A DNA stretch of 64,000 bases from Opitutaceae bacterium. GTDB taxonomy: Bacteria > Verrucomicrobiota > Verrucomicrobiia > Opitutales > Opitutaceae. This document shows positions 1 through 8,743 of the stretch, piece by piece. Positions within the stretch are counted from its first letter, which is position 1; each line of letters begins with the position of its first letter. The DNA lies in assembly GCA_028688225.1 (NCBI GenBank), contig JAQTYQ010000015.1, positions 26,219 through 90,218 on the forward strand, given 5' to 3'. The position numbers and the translations under genes were made by a program. Under the pieces are notes generated by a model, which ran no database searches, was not told the DNA's origin, and saw only the letters and a list, made by a program, of their open reading frames with translations.

Positions 1-168
1 TAGACAGCTCCTCGGAGGGGAGGAAGCATGAAGTAGGAGGAAGGAGCCGGCGCCCGAATCGTTACGGCGATTTGGGCTTGCGTTGATATAGCCGGCATCG
101 GCGAGGCCGGGATGAATCAACCTCCAGCCGTAATACGCGACGAGGGGATCGAGACCAAGGAGTTGCGC
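1..168. other. Upstream stretch, no recognised gene
   Basis: One frame of the minus strand stays open across this stretch and reads like protein (it contains DPLVAYYGW and IHPGLADAGY), but I recognise no family and it runs off the window edge. It could be the end of a gene truncated by the window or a decayed fragment. Confidence 0.25.
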
Positions 169-175
169 ATGTCTT

Positions 176-640
176 TTGGAGCTGAGGATCTTGGGCGACC
201 ATATCCGGAAGCGAAGGCTCGATCTGGGCCTACGCCAGAAGGACGCAGCGAAGCGAATCGGCGCGGACCTCTCAAGCCTGTATAACTGGGAAAAGGGCAG
301 GGCGGAGCCAGAGATCCGGTTCCTGTCGGGGATCATTGCTTTCGTGGGTATGATCCGCGGCCGGTGCCGGAATCCCTACCGGAGAGGCTTGGTCCGGATT
401 TTTCATGGAGACGCGACGCCCTCGTCGCGCGTTCCCTCTGAAAAATGGCGAGGGGCCATCGCCGCTCCAGTTTGCACATTGTTGCCAGGGCGTCCCCTGG
501 GTGTGAAATAAGCGGGCTTGGCTGGTACCGGGAAGGCAAAGGCTGGGCGCAAAAGCAATTTGCCGAGGTCCTGAACATCGATCAATCGACCTTGGCGAGG
601 TGGGAGAGCGATACCGACAACGGCAGAGACACGCGGCTGG
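176..640 (+). pseudogene. Broken tandem helix-turn-helix (XRE-type) regulator
   Basis: The first part, from a TTG at 176, reads as an XRE/Cro-like helix-turn-helix: GDHIRKRRLDLGLRQKDAA, then LYNWEKGRAEPE. After FVG near 347 the frame is lost; shifting by one base restores YDPRPVPESLPERLG. A second helix-turn-helix half resumes near 517 in another frame (WYREGKGWAQKQFAEVL, then DQSTLARWE). I recall two-repeat proteins of this type in which the halves are nearly adjacent, so roughly 125 bases of foreign sequence separate them here, including a paired palindrome at 407-470. A GGCTTGG-like string occurs on both sides (near 388 and near 513) and could mark the insertion boundaries. The 3' end overlaps the convergent kinase gene. 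It is very probably inactive. Confidence 0.75.
407..470. repeat. Family B paired palindrome (BIME-like) inside the HTH pseudogene
   Basis: The left arm is GGAGAC plus hairpin GCGACG-CCCT-CGTCGC. The right arm, read on the minus strand, is CTGGAGC plus hairpin GGCGA...TCGCC. The same left-type/right-type pairing recurs at 35857, 39428 and, inverted, at 63740. It lies exactly where the two halves of the helix-turn-helix gene are pushed apart. Confidence 0.7.
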
Positions 641-1781
641 TTGTTCCATGGCCTGGCGTGCTTTCCAACCGCAGCTGGCCGCCATAGCGCCTCACTAGGC
701 GGCGCACCAACTCCAATCCAAGCCCTAGCCCCTGCTGTTCGAATTTTTCCCTTTCGAACTGCTGGAAAGCGCCGACGTCGCGGACTTGGTTCGGGGACAT
801 TCCGCGTCCAACATCCTCGACTGTCAGATGGAAAGACCTCTCGTCCGACCATGAATGCAGGCGCACGGCGGATCCGGTCGGGGAAAAACTAAACGCGTTG
901 TCTGCTAGCTCCTCGGCGAGCAAGGAAAGCGCGGACGGCTCGATCACCACGTTCGCCCCATTCAACTCAAGCAAAAGGTCATCCAGCCGGTCGTGGCGCT
1001 CGGCGGCGATCCGGGCACCGGCCTCCACCGCCTCGACCGTCGTGGGAGCCGCCAGCGCCACCCACGGACTCTTCGCCTGGGCGGGGCCTTCGAGGCCGAG
1101 CAACTGGAGGTAGTTCCGCAGCGTGCGATGCAGGCGTCGGCTCGAACGCCGGATGTCGTGCAAGATATTCCGGATCTCTCGCTGTTCCATCGTCGCGATT
1201 TCTTCTTCCAACAAGTCCGTCAGCCCAATGATGCCTGAGAGAGGGGTGAAAAACTCGTGCGGCAGCGTCGACCGCAGGCAGCCCTTCAACTGATCGGCAA
1301 TGCGTTCCTCGCGGTGCCGGCTGATGGTCGCGCGATTCAGTCGGGCGGCAACGCACGAGACCAGCGTATCGAGGGTGAATGGCTTCAACAGGAAATCGTC
1401 GGCCCCGAGATCCATGCCGACACGCGGCCGGGCATATACCGTGTTGCCGGTCATGAAGACAAACTGGCAGTCGGCCAGTTCGGGATCGGCTCGGAAATCC
1501 TGCAACAGCCGGTGCCCGTTCTTCCCCGGCATGTTGATGTCGCATAGGATCAGATCGGGCACGTGGGTCCGGGCCATCTCCCATGCGGCGGTGGCATCCG
1601 GGGCGAATACCGCCCGGTAACCGTGCGCCTCCAGTCCCTCGGTCAGAACGTCGCCGAGAGGTTTGTCGTCGTCGACAACCTCGATCGTGCGGAAGCGGGT
1701 GCCGGCATCGGGAGTCCTGATGGGGCTTTCACCCGCCGATTCCCCGACGTCGCGGAAGTTGGATGTAATCGACGTTGGCAT
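582..1781 (-). CDS. Hybrid response regulator/histidine kinase
   Basis: This 399-residue cytoplasmic protein has a receiver domain first (about residues 33-148) with acidic residues VDDD near 36-39, phospho-acceptor Asp81 in CDINMPGKNG and Lys133 in LLKPF. A histidine kinase core follows, with H-box His175 (STLPHEFFTPLSG), an N-box around 275-300 (LLAEELADNAF), G1 VEDVGRGMS and G2 GLGLGLELV. No membrane segment is visible. It is the last gene of a leftward operon and starts 5 bases after the stop of the kinase gene at 1787, so the two are probably co-transcribed. The receiver-first order suggests that it is phosphorylated by a partner, plausibly that upstream kinase, and then acts as a kinase itself. 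The signal is unknown. Confidence 0.88.
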   Translation of the reverse strand: MPTSITSNFRDVGESAGESPIRTPDAGTRFRTIEVVDDDKPLGDVLTEGLEAHGYRAVFAPDATAAWEMARTHVPDLILCDINMPGKNGHRLLQDFRADPELADCQFVFMTGNTVYARPRVGMDLGADDFLLKPFTLDTLVSCVAARLNRATISRHREERIADQLKGCLRSTLPHEFFTPLSGIIGLTDLLEEEIATMEQREIRNILHDIRRSSRRLHRTLRNYLQLLGLEGPAQAKSPWVALAAPTTVEAVEAGARIAAERHDRLDDLLLELNGANVVIEPSALSLLAEELADNAFSFSPTGSAVRLHSWSDERSFHLTVEDVGRGMSPNQVRDVGAFQQFEREKFEQQGLGLGLELVRRLVRRYGGQLRLESTPGHGTTSRVSLPLSVSLSHLAKVD

Positions 1782-1786
1782 GGCAA

Positions 1787-2686
1787 TCAGGGTTCATGAT
1801 TTGTCTTGGCGACCGTCCCCTGGGCGGCGGATGGCGTGATTGCGTCCGGATCCGGAGGCTCGGCCGGCGGCAGGAGGATGCGGAAGCGCGTGCCGTGTCC
1901 GGCTTCGGTGGCCAGCTCCATCCGGCCCTGCATCTCTTGGACCATCCGCTGAACCGTCACCAAGCCCAAGCCGGTTCCTCGCCCGGAGGGTTTGGTCGTG
2001 AAAAACAGTTTGAATAACTGCTGCCGGACCTCGGGCGACATGCCGTGGCCGTTGTCCTGCACATCGATGAACCGCCATGCTTGCTCAGGCTCTTCGCCGG
2101 GAACCACGCCGACGCGCACCGCGATGCGGCCGGTTTCCTCGTCCGTTGCGTCGCGCGCGTTCAGCACCAGGTTGATCAAAACCTGACTGATGTTGCCGGG
2201 ATCGGTAAACACCCAGAGCGGCAGGTCCGACCCGTACTCGAAGGTGAAGGCGCGACCCACGATCCGTTCGAGCAACTGGCAGGTGCCGCGTGCGACCTCC
2301 ACCAGATCGACCGCGCGCGGCCGCGGACGCTCCGGGCGGGACAGATTCCGCAGTTGGTTGCATAACGTGGCAACGAATGAGGAGGCCCGAAGGATGGGAT
2401 CGACGTACTTGTTCACCTTGTCCTGCCGCTCCTGGCTCTCGCGCAGCAACTGCGCATTGAACAGCACAATGGTCGTCAGGTTGCTGATTTCATGCACTGC
2501 CTCGGCAGCCAGCTCGCCATAGGCGGCAAGCTGTTCGGCCTGCCGGAGCTGCCCCTCCAGATTGAGCAGGGCCTTCCCGTTCGATGGGAACGGGCTCGCC
2601 GAATCGGCCAGCGGGCACGGTGTGAGAGCGGCCTCGGCGGCCCGGCCGCCGCCATCAGGGGTTGCGTCAGGGGAGGCTTGTGGCAT
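1787..2686 (-). CDS. Sensor histidine kinase (NtrB/HydH-like core)
   Basis: The ATG at 2686 gives 299 residues and overlaps the end of the response-regulator gene by 20 bases; an upstream in-frame ATG at 2746 is possible but lies deeper inside that gene. The protein has an H-box (AAEAVHEISNLTTIV), an N-box (QVLINLVLNARDA), G1 (DVQDNGHGMS), an F-box (FFTTKPSGRGTG) and G2 (GLGLVTVQ), the standard HATPase order. No transmembrane or PAS segment is evident, so the input is probably cytoplasmic or comes through a partner. It sits between a LuxR-type regulator and a hybrid kinase in one operon, which suggests a small phosphorelay. Confidence 0.87.
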   Translation of the reverse strand: MPQASPDATPDGGGRAAEAALTPCPLADSASPFPSNGKALLNLEGQLRQAEQLAAYGELAAEAVHEISNLTTIVLFNAQLLRESQERQDKVNKYVDPILRASSFVATLCNQLRNLSRPERPRPRAVDLVEVARGTCQLLERIVGRAFTFEYGSDLPLWVFTDPGNISQVLINLVLNARDATDEETGRIAVRVGVVPGEEPEQAWRFIDVQDNGHGMSPEVRQQLFKLFFTTKPSGRGTGLGLVTVQRMVQEMQGRMELATEAGHGTRFRILLPPAEPPDPDAITPSAAQGTVAKTNHEP

Positions 2687-3383
2687 TGAGGGAAGGGTTG
2701 CGCGCGAGATCCACGTGGGTTCCAACCAGCCCGAGTTCCGCGGCATACAGGCTGAGCTGCGTCGCCCGATGCAGGCCCGTTTTTTTCATGAGCCGGCTGC
2801 GGTGGTTCGCGACGGTGTAGACGCTCACTCCTAACTGGGACGCGATCTCTCTCGAACTGAGGCCCTGCGCCAGGTATCCAAGCACCGTCTTTTCCCGCCG
2901 GCTCAGCCCGCCTTGGCAGTCCAAGGGCGACCATTGCGGGCGGACGACCAGGTCCTTGACCACCGCCGAGATATCCCGGCTGAAATACGTCTTGCCCTCG
3001 GCCACCGCGAGCAGGGCGCGACGGAACTCGTCCAGCGTGGACGTTTTCCCGACGATGCCGAGTACTCCGACGGCCAGCACGCGCTGGACGATCTGCGGAT
3101 TCAGGTTCCCCGAGAAGATCATGACGCGTGCTCCCGCGCATGCCTCTCGGAGTTTTCCCAAGAGAAGGAAGCCGGAAGTGCCGGGCAGCACCAGATCGAG
3201 AATGATCACGTCCGGCTGCTCGCGACGGCAAAGATCCAGCGCCTCGGTTTCCGTTTGCGCCCAGCCCAGCATCCGGCAGCCCCGTGTGGAATCGATGAGT
3301 TCGGCGACCAATTCGTCGATCGCCACATGGTCATCGATGATCACGACGCGCGTTTGGCCACGTGCAGTATGATTCTCTTCCAT
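2667..3383 (-). CDS. NarL/LuxR-type response regulator
   Basis: The ATG at 3383 gives 238 residues; a GTG 24 bases upstream is in frame but less likely. The N-terminal receiver shows VVIIDDH and a phospho-acceptor Asp in IILDLVLPGTSG (about residue 63), with GIVGKTS carrying the conserved Lys. The C-terminal LuxR helix-turn-helix starts at LSRREKTVLGYLAQGLSSREIA and continues VSVYTVANHRSRLMKKTG. It is the first gene of the leftward operon with the two kinases and is therefore the likely DNA-binding output. Its targets cannot be told from the sequence. Confidence 0.9.
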   Translation of the reverse strand: MEENHTARGQTRVVIIDDHVAIDELVAELIDSTRGCRMLGWAQTETEALDLCRREQPDVIILDLVLPGTSGFLLLGKLREACAGARVMIFSGNLNPQIVQRVLAVGVLGIVGKTSTLDEFRRALLAVAEGKTYFSRDISAVVKDLVVRPQWSPLDCQGGLSRREKTVLGYLAQGLSSREIASQLGVSVYTVANHRSRLMKKTGLHRATQLSLYAAELGLVGTHVDLARNPSLNATSLP

Positions 3384-4043
3384 GACCAATCTGGGTGGCG
3401 GATTCACGTTTTATCAGCGACTATCATGTAACCTGTTGTGACAAGGGAAATAACATAAGGAGTCTTACCCAACATCCCGTTAGTGCATAAGCACTACAAC
3501 CCGCCAAGAGGTTTCCGCGGCCTGGCTCACTACACGATTAGCCCAGCAGCGATTCCGGGAGGGAAACCATCCATCCCTGGCTAGTCCAAGCTAGTCAGAC
3601 GAGGAAGCACTTCACCTTACGGGTGCGGTGATTGCTTTTCTGATGGGCGTTTTTCGGGACGACATTGCCCAAGCCTTCGAGGCGCTGGGCCGTCCGAGGT
3701 CCAGATGCCTAGCAGCGTGTCGGACTTCGTCCGCCACACTGCTAAACAAAATGGCTGCGCCATTTTGGCGGAGGCCGGAAGGGCCGAGTGCTTTCCGGGC
3801 GCACGATGACGCGCAGGTGCAACTCATCGGCCTGCCGCCATGGCATCACGGGGTTCACCTGAATCGCGTGGGCAGAGCTTGGCAGTGGTTATGATGAGCG
3901 TTGGGGAAGAGAGAAAGTAACCCCAAACGAGTACCCGCTTTCATGTAGAGGCACTCTTGGTTTATGTTTTCCATGCGCGCGTAGGCACACCCCTGCGTTG
4001 CTGCGGTTTGAGTCCCGCATACTGGTCCACCCGCCCGCGCCGG
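3384..4043. other. 660-bp intergenic region without a recognised gene
   Basis: Short open frames exist on both strands around 3612-3894, but none shows a known domain or a convincing ribosome-binding site. The region holds a perfect 8-bp stem-loop at 3747-3767 and AT-rich sequence just upstream of the regulator gene (3400-3480), which probably carries that operon's promoter. Confidence 0.5.
3747..3767. repeat. Perfect stem-loop
   Basis: CAAAATGG, a five-base loop CTGCG, then CCATTTTG form a perfect 8-bp stem. There is no T-run beside it, so it is not a clear intrinsic terminator. Its role is unknown. Confidence 0.5.
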
Positions 4044-4601
4044 TCAGCGTGATCGCTGCAGCGCAAACTCCCGTTTGGGCGTGTGCACGGCGCCGCCGGC
4101 CTTGAGTTCACTGACGCAGAGCTGGAAGGATTCTGCGCGAAACGGCGCGGCCTCGAATGCCCGGTGACGCTTGAGAAACTGCGCCACCGCGCCCGGCGGT
4201 GCCCCGGCCTGCACCCGGCCCAGCGTGACATGAGGCCGGAAAAAACGCACGTCGAGCGCGAGACCGGTCGCCAGCAGGGCGTCGTCGACCTGCTGGCGGA
4301 GCTGGTGCAACCGTGGATGCCCGTGCCCGACGCCGGCCCAGAGCACGCGGGCCGGACCCCGCGGCGGAAAAACGCCGGTGCCGGCCACCGGCAGCACGAA
4401 CGGCTCCACGCGGACGCGGGTCAGTGCCGCCGCCAGTGTCTCGCCCAACGCCGCATCGACATCACCGAGAAAACGCAGCGTCAGATGCAGCTGCTCCGGT
4501 CGTGTCCAGGCGATGCCGCGCACGGGCTCGTAAAGCGCCGCCAGCTGCTCCCGCACGGACGCCGGCAGCGCGATGGCGACGAAGAGGCGTTCAGTGGGCA
4601 T
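4044..4601 (-). CDS. thpR: RNA 2',3'-cyclic phosphodiesterase (LigT/ThpR family)
   Basis: At 185 residues it matches the usual family length. The two HxT/S catalytic motifs of the 2H phosphoesterase superfamily are present: His39-Leu-Thr41 in LHLTLRFLGD and His124-Val-Thr126 in RPHVTLGR. The N-terminus RLFVAIALP is typical. The family hydrolyses 2',3'-cyclic phosphate ends of RNA to 2'-phosphate; the physiological substrate in this organism is unknown. It is transcribed away from the GNAT gene at 4908. Confidence 0.92.
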   Translation of the reverse strand: MPTERLFVAIALPASVREQLAALYEPVRGIAWTRPEQLHLTLRFLGDVDAALGETLAAALTRVRVEPFVLPVAGTGVFPPRGPARVLWAGVGHGHPRLHQLRQQVDDALLATGLALDVRFFRPHVTLGRVQAGAPPGAVAQFLKRHRAFEAAPFRAESFQLCVSELKAGGAVHTPKREFALQRSR

Positions 4602-4907
4602 CGCAGCAAGGACAAAAACAGGCCCCCACGCCGGCTGACACCAAAAAAATCAAACCGAGGTGGTCTTTGGCGGCAGTGGAGCGGCCCCGGTAATCTGACC
4701 CGAGCTCGGGTTGCCCCAAGCGCCGCCAGTTTTCTGGTGATAAATACAACCCGATACGGCTGAAGGGATTGGTTAAACCGGCAACAATTTCCGGCGGGGC
4801 ACTGATGATTCGCCGGCAAAATAGATGGTATGAGTGGGATAATTAGCCGCGGTTGCCGGGCAAAACAGCATTCAGCCTTTGGCGGGGAAAGCTATGTTCC
4901 GTCCCCC
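4602..4907. other. Divergent intergenic region
   Basis: About 306 bases separate the divergent thpR and acetyltransferase genes and presumably hold both promoters. The only clear structure is a 14-bp perfect palindrome, ACCCGAGCTCGGGT, at 4698-4711. No gene was seen. Confidence 0.5.
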
Positions 4908-5480
4908 ATGAAAATCGAACCGCTCCAGCCTTCGGCGCTTGCGGAGGCGCGCCGTGTGGCGGCCGAGCTTTTCCCGTGGGAGAATGAACACCAGACCGCG
5001 CTCGAGGCGGCCCTGTTTCCGGAGGCACAGGCCGGATTTCTGTGCGCGCGGCGTCTGGAGCGGACGCGGTTTTGGACCGCGACCTTCGATGGCCGCGTTG
5101 TCGGCCTGGCGGGGCTTTATGAGTACTGCGGCATGCCATCGGAGACCTGGCTCTCGTGGTATGGCCTGCTGCCGGTCGTGCGTGGCCGCGGCCACGGCGC
5201 CCGCCTGCTCGACTGGATCATCCGGTTCACGCGCGAGGAGGGACGCGCGGTGCTGCGGTTGTGGACCACCGTCGAGGACGAATATCAGCAGGCCATCCGG
5301 CTGTACGAAAGGCGCGGCTTCACGGCCGAGGAGTATCCAGCGCTGCCCGGTGAAACCTGGCGCACGCTGGTCATGTCCCTTGGTCACAACGGCGTGACGC
5401 CCATTCCCTGGCTCTCCATCGCCGGTCGTCCCGAACTGGCCGGGCGTATGCCCCCGCCGGCCGTGGCCAGGGTGGCATGA
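4908..5480 (+). CDS. GNAT family N-acetyltransferase
   Basis: The 190-residue product from ATG 4908 has the acetyl-CoA binding motif A (LLPVVRGRGHGARLLD, about residues 85-100) and a late motif B-like AIRLYERRGF. The frame is open further upstream to 4830, but MKIEPLQPSA is the typical start of these proteins. The acceptor substrate cannot be predicted. The gene is followed after 69 bases by pfkA on the same strand and may be co-transcribed with it. The last 25 residues are low in conserved features. Confidence 0.85.
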   Translation: MKIEPLQPSALAEARRVAAELFPWENEHQTALEAALFPEAQAGFLCARRLERTRFWTATFDGRVVGLAGLYEYCGMPSETWLSWYGLLPVVRGRGHGARLLDWIIRFTREEGRAVLRLWTTVEDEYQQAIRLYERRGFTAEEYPALPGETWRTLVMSLGHNGVTPIPWLSIAGRPELAGRMPPPAVARVA

Positions 5481-5549
5481 ACGATCCGGCGACCGGCGGA
5501 CGGAAGAGTGCTTGAACCGGTGGTCGCAGCCGGACATGCTGCTCCTCCC

Positions 5550-6635
5550 ATGGCGGAACGCATCGGTATTCTTACGGGCGGCGGTGATTGTCCCGGCCTG
5601 AATGCCGTCATTCGTGCGGTCGTCAAATCGGCGTCGCGCCTGGGTTGGGAAACGCTCGGCATCCACAATGGCTTCGAGGGGCTCCTCGAACCGGTCTCCT
5701 ACCACCGGCTGGATCATCGCGAGATGGGGGCGCTGCTCACCTCGGGCGGCACCGTGCTCGGCACGACCAACCGCGGGCGGTTCTCCGCCAAGACCGGCCA
5801 CGGCGAGCGGAACGCCATCCCCCGCGAGATCCTCGACGAGGCGAAGCGCAACTTCGAAGCCCTTGGGTTGCGCGCGCTGGTCTGCGTGGGCGGCGACGGC
5901 TCGCTGAGCATCGCACAGCAGCTTTTCGAGCATGGCGTACCGGTGGTCGGCGTGCCCAAGACTATCGACAACGATCTGGAGGCGACCGTCATCACGTTCG
6001 GTTTCGACTCCGCCGTGGCCTGTGCCACCGATGCGCTCGACCGCCTGCACACCACCGCGGCGAGCCACAACCGCGTCATGGTGCTTGAGGTGATGGGGCG
6101 CTATGCCGGCTGGATCGCCTGCCACGCGGGCATCGCCGGCGGCGGCGACATCATCCTGATTCCGGAAATCCCGTTCAGTTATGACTCCATCTGCCGCAAG
6201 ATCACGGAGCGCGAGGCGATGGGCCGGCTTTTTACCCTCGTTGTCGTGGCCGAGGGGGCGCGGGCCCGGGGCGGGGACTTTGTCACCCAAGGTGCGACGG
6301 CGGCCGATCGCGAGGCGCGCCTCGGCGGCATCGGCTCCGCCGTGGCGGGAGAGATCGGACGGCGCACCGGCAAGGAGACGCGCGTCGTCGTGCTCGGGCA
6401 TCTGCAGCGCGGCGGCGGGCCGACTACTTTCGACCGCCTGCTCTGCACCCGTTTCGGCGCGCGGGCCGTGAAGCTCGTGCAGGAGCAGATGTACGGCTAC
6501 ATGGTCGCCTTGCGTCCGCCGGACACGTCGGCGGTGAAGATCACCGACGCCATCGGCCGGCTGCGCACCGTGCCGGTCGACGGCGACATCGTTCAGACCG
6601 CCAAGATGCTCGGCATCAGTTTCGGCGACGAATAG
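5550..6635 (+). CDS. pfkA: 6-phosphofructokinase
   Basis: This 361-residue cytoplasmic enzyme phosphorylates fructose 6-phosphate. The start is set at ATG 5550 because MAERIGILTGGGDCPGLNAV is the canonical N-terminus. GGDGS (114-118) carries Gly at the position that is Asp in PPi-dependent enzymes, while PKTIDND (136-142) carries the Lys usual in PPi-dependent and group III enzymes. The Gly/Lys combination is known in group III PFKs and argues for ATP as donor, but that needs assay. Other conserved segments are MGRYAGWIA and the sugar-binding LGHLQRGG. The E. coli-type allosteric determinants are not obvious. Confidence 0.93.
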   Translation: MAERIGILTGGGDCPGLNAVIRAVVKSASRLGWETLGIHNGFEGLLEPVSYHRLDHREMGALLTSGGTVLGTTNRGRFSAKTGHGERNAIPREILDEAKRNFEALGLRALVCVGGDGSLSIAQQLFEHGVPVVGVPKTIDNDLEATVITFGFDSAVACATDALDRLHTTAASHNRVMVLEVMGRYAGWIACHAGIAGGGDIILIPEIPFSYDSICRKITEREAMGRLFTLVVVAEGARARGGDFVTQGATAADREARLGGIGSAVAGEIGRRTGKETRVVVLGHLQRGGGPTTFDRLLCTRFGARAVKLVQEQMYGYMVALRPPDTSAVKITDAIGRLRTVPVDGDIVQTAKMLGISFGDE

Positions 6636-6728
6636 CCCGCCTGCGCCCGCGAGTTTCGGCATGACTGCGCGTGGCAGGAGGGCCGGGCCGAAGCCTTGGC
6701 GGAGGCTGGCGGGGTGTCACCGGCAAGC

Positions 6729-8033
6729 TTACAACGCCGAAGCGCCCGCCTGCCCGCCGTTCGCGTTCAGCACAAAAGGAGCAAAAACCGCCGATTGGGC
6801 GGCGGGGAAGCGGCCCTGGATGTGGACACCGTCGTCGCGCAACTCCTGCGCCTGGATGTGGCCGACCTGGTGCAGGCGGGCGATGATGTCGTAGCGGTCG
6901 GGCGGCACGAGCAGCTCGGTGGCGCCGAGTTCCCGGGCGATGAGATCGGCACAATGTCCGAGGAGGGCCTCGATGCCGGCGCCGGTTCTGGCACTGACGA
7001 AGAGGGCATGGGGCGCCAGCAGGCGCGCCGATTCGAGCGTGGCGAGGTCGGCGATGTCGGTCTTGTTGAAGACGGTGAGGAGGTTCTTTTTGTCGGCCCC
7101 AAGTTCGGCCAGCACGCTGAGCGTGGTGGCCTGGTGCCGGTCGACATTAGGGTCGGTCACGTCGAGCACATGGATCAGGAAGTCGGCCACGACCACCTCC
7201 TCCAGCGTGGCCTTGAACGACTCGACCAGGCCGTGCGGCAGGCGGCGGATGAAGCCGACGGTGTCGGTGACCAGCAGCTTCTGGTTGTTGGGCAGCGCGA
7301 GCTGGCGCGTGGTCGGGTCGAGCGTGGCGAAGAGTTTGTCCTCGACGAGCACCCGTGCGCCGGTGAGGCGGTTGAGCAGGCAGGACTTGCCGGCGTTGGT
7401 GTAGCCGACGATGGCGCAGGTGGGCACGGGCACGCGCAGGCGGCGCTGGCGCTGCACGCCGCGCTGCCGGCGCACCTCGGCCAGCTCGTCGCGCAGGTGG
7501 GCGATGCGGTCGCGCACGGTGCGCCGGTCCTGCTCGAGCTGCGTTTCGCCCTCGCCGCCGAGGGCGCCGCGCCCGCGCTGGCGCGAGAGGTGCGTCCAGG
7601 CGCGTTTCAGGCGCGGGAGAAAATATTCCTGGCGGGCCAGTTCCACCTGCAGCATGGCCTCGCGGGTGTGCGCCCGGTCGGCGAACACCTCGAGGATGAC
7701 TTCCTGGCGGTCGATGACGGCGAGGCCGGATTCCGCCTCCCAGTTGCGCTGCTGGGCCGGCGAGAGCGTCTCGTCGATGACGATGACATTGGCGCCGGCG
7801 GCCTTGGCCTGGGCGATCACCTCGCCCACCTTGCCGCGGCCGAGAAAAAATGCGGGCGCGGGCTGGCGCAGCGGCACGAGGTCGCTGCCGACGACGGCCA
7901 GGCCGAGGTTTTCCACCAGTTCCCGCAGTTCCGCGAGCAGCTCGGCTCCCTCGCCGGGAGGCAGGTGCGCGGTCTGCACGCCCACGAGATACGCCGTGAG
8001 GATACGTTTGTTCTTGTCGAAAAGCTCGGCCAT
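6729..8033 (-). CDS. hflX: Ribosome-associated GTPase HflX
   Basis: The 434-residue product from ATG 8033 has the HflX N-terminal domain (LVGVQ, then PAFFLGRGKVGE, then IDETLSPAQQRNWE), the glycine-rich linker RGRGALGGEGETQLE, and a GTPase domain with G1 GYTNAGKS (210-217), G3 DTVGF (257-261) and G4 NKTD (323-326). HflX splits or rescues stalled ribosomes under stress in studied bacteria. It converges with pfkA across 93 bases. The C-terminal domain ends in a short Ala/Gly-rich tail. Confidence 0.95.
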   Translation of the reverse strand: MAELFDKNKRILTAYLVGVQTAHLPPGEGAELLAELRELVENLGLAVVGSDLVPLRQPAPAFFLGRGKVGEVIAQAKAAGANVIVIDETLSPAQQRNWEAESGLAVIDRQEVILEVFADRAHTREAMLQVELARQEYFLPRLKRAWTHLSRQRGRGALGGEGETQLEQDRRTVRDRIAHLRDELAEVRRQRGVQRQRRLRVPVPTCAIVGYTNAGKSCLLNRLTGARVLVEDKLFATLDPTTRQLALPNNQKLLVTDTVGFIRRLPHGLVESFKATLEEVVVADFLIHVLDVTDPNVDRHQATTLSVLAELGADKKNLLTVFNKTDIADLATLESARLLAPHALFVSARTGAGIEALLGHCADLIARELGATELLVPPDRYDIIARLHQVGHIQAQELRDDGVHIQGRFPAAQSAVFAPFVLNANGGQAGASAL

Positions 8034-8743
8034 CGAGGGGAAAGGGTTCGTTTGTATGCCACTGTCGGCGGGAGTCAAACCGGCCGGTGGGTGAGTGGTG
8101 GGTCAGTTTGTCATTGCGAGGCGCTCCGTGTTTGGCGGGCGCCGACCTGTCCGCCGAAGCCTCGGCGAGGGCGGAAGCAGCAATCCAGTCCGCCTTCGCT
8201 CTTGCGAGCTTCGGCGCGACTGCTGTTGCCAGACGGACCGAGCCGGGGCCTTGGCGAAGGCTGGCTGGACCCCGACGGGCTCGGGACTGGATCGCCATCA
8301 TCCTTCGCCCAAGCTACGGATGACAGGCGGCCCGCTCGGCGGGCCTCGCGATGACAAGGCAAACTGACCACTACCGGTGGGTGGGCTGGTGGGACTTGGA
8401 TCATCCGGTGCCCTGTCTGCGCTGGCGAAGACAAGAGAACTGCCCGAAAGTCGCATGAGCTTGCATCCCGGAACGACTTGATCCTGATTCTGTGTGGGTT
8501 CGGAGGCAGACGTCTCCGAAGGCAATCGAAACGGTCGGGCCGCCGTTTCCCAAACACCCTTCAACCGGGTGATGACTTGGTCGGTGGTCTCGGCCCAAAT
8601 GCTCGCGATGGGTTTCGACTGCGGATGAAGCCATCCAACCCGCAGAGGGGAGATATCCATGACCGATGATTGCCTCTCAAACTCCAAGTTCCGACCGCTC
8701 CTCCAACGTCTCGCAGGCCAATTCTCTGTGCTGGGAGGGGCAC
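8034..8743. other. Intergenic region rich in repeats
   Basis: About 710 bases upstream of hflX. The left part (8095-8375) is a long imperfect palindrome described separately. The right part (8376-8743) has partly open frames on both strands with no recognised domain; one minus-strand frame around 8430-8687 reads like protein but has no ribosome-binding site and may be a decayed gene. Confidence 0.45.
8095..8375. repeat. About 280-bp imperfect palindromic element (MITE-like)
   Basis: The ends are inverted copies: GTGGTGGGTCAGTTT at 8095-8109 and AAACTGACCACTACC at 8361-8375. Just inside them GTCATTGCGAGGC (near 8110) is mirrored by GCCTCGCGATGAC (near 8343). The interior contains CGAAGCCTCGGCGAGGGCGG-type motifs that also occur near 41430. 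The terminal string GGTAGTGGGTCAGTTT reappears at 15848-15863 beside another palindrome. No coding capacity is seen. Confidence 0.6.

Noticed and set aside
3985..4035. Possible tRNA 3' half (GGTTTGAGTCCCGC followed by GGTCCACC)
   Set aside because: It resembles a T-arm, but no matching acceptor, D-arm or anticodon stem lies upstream.
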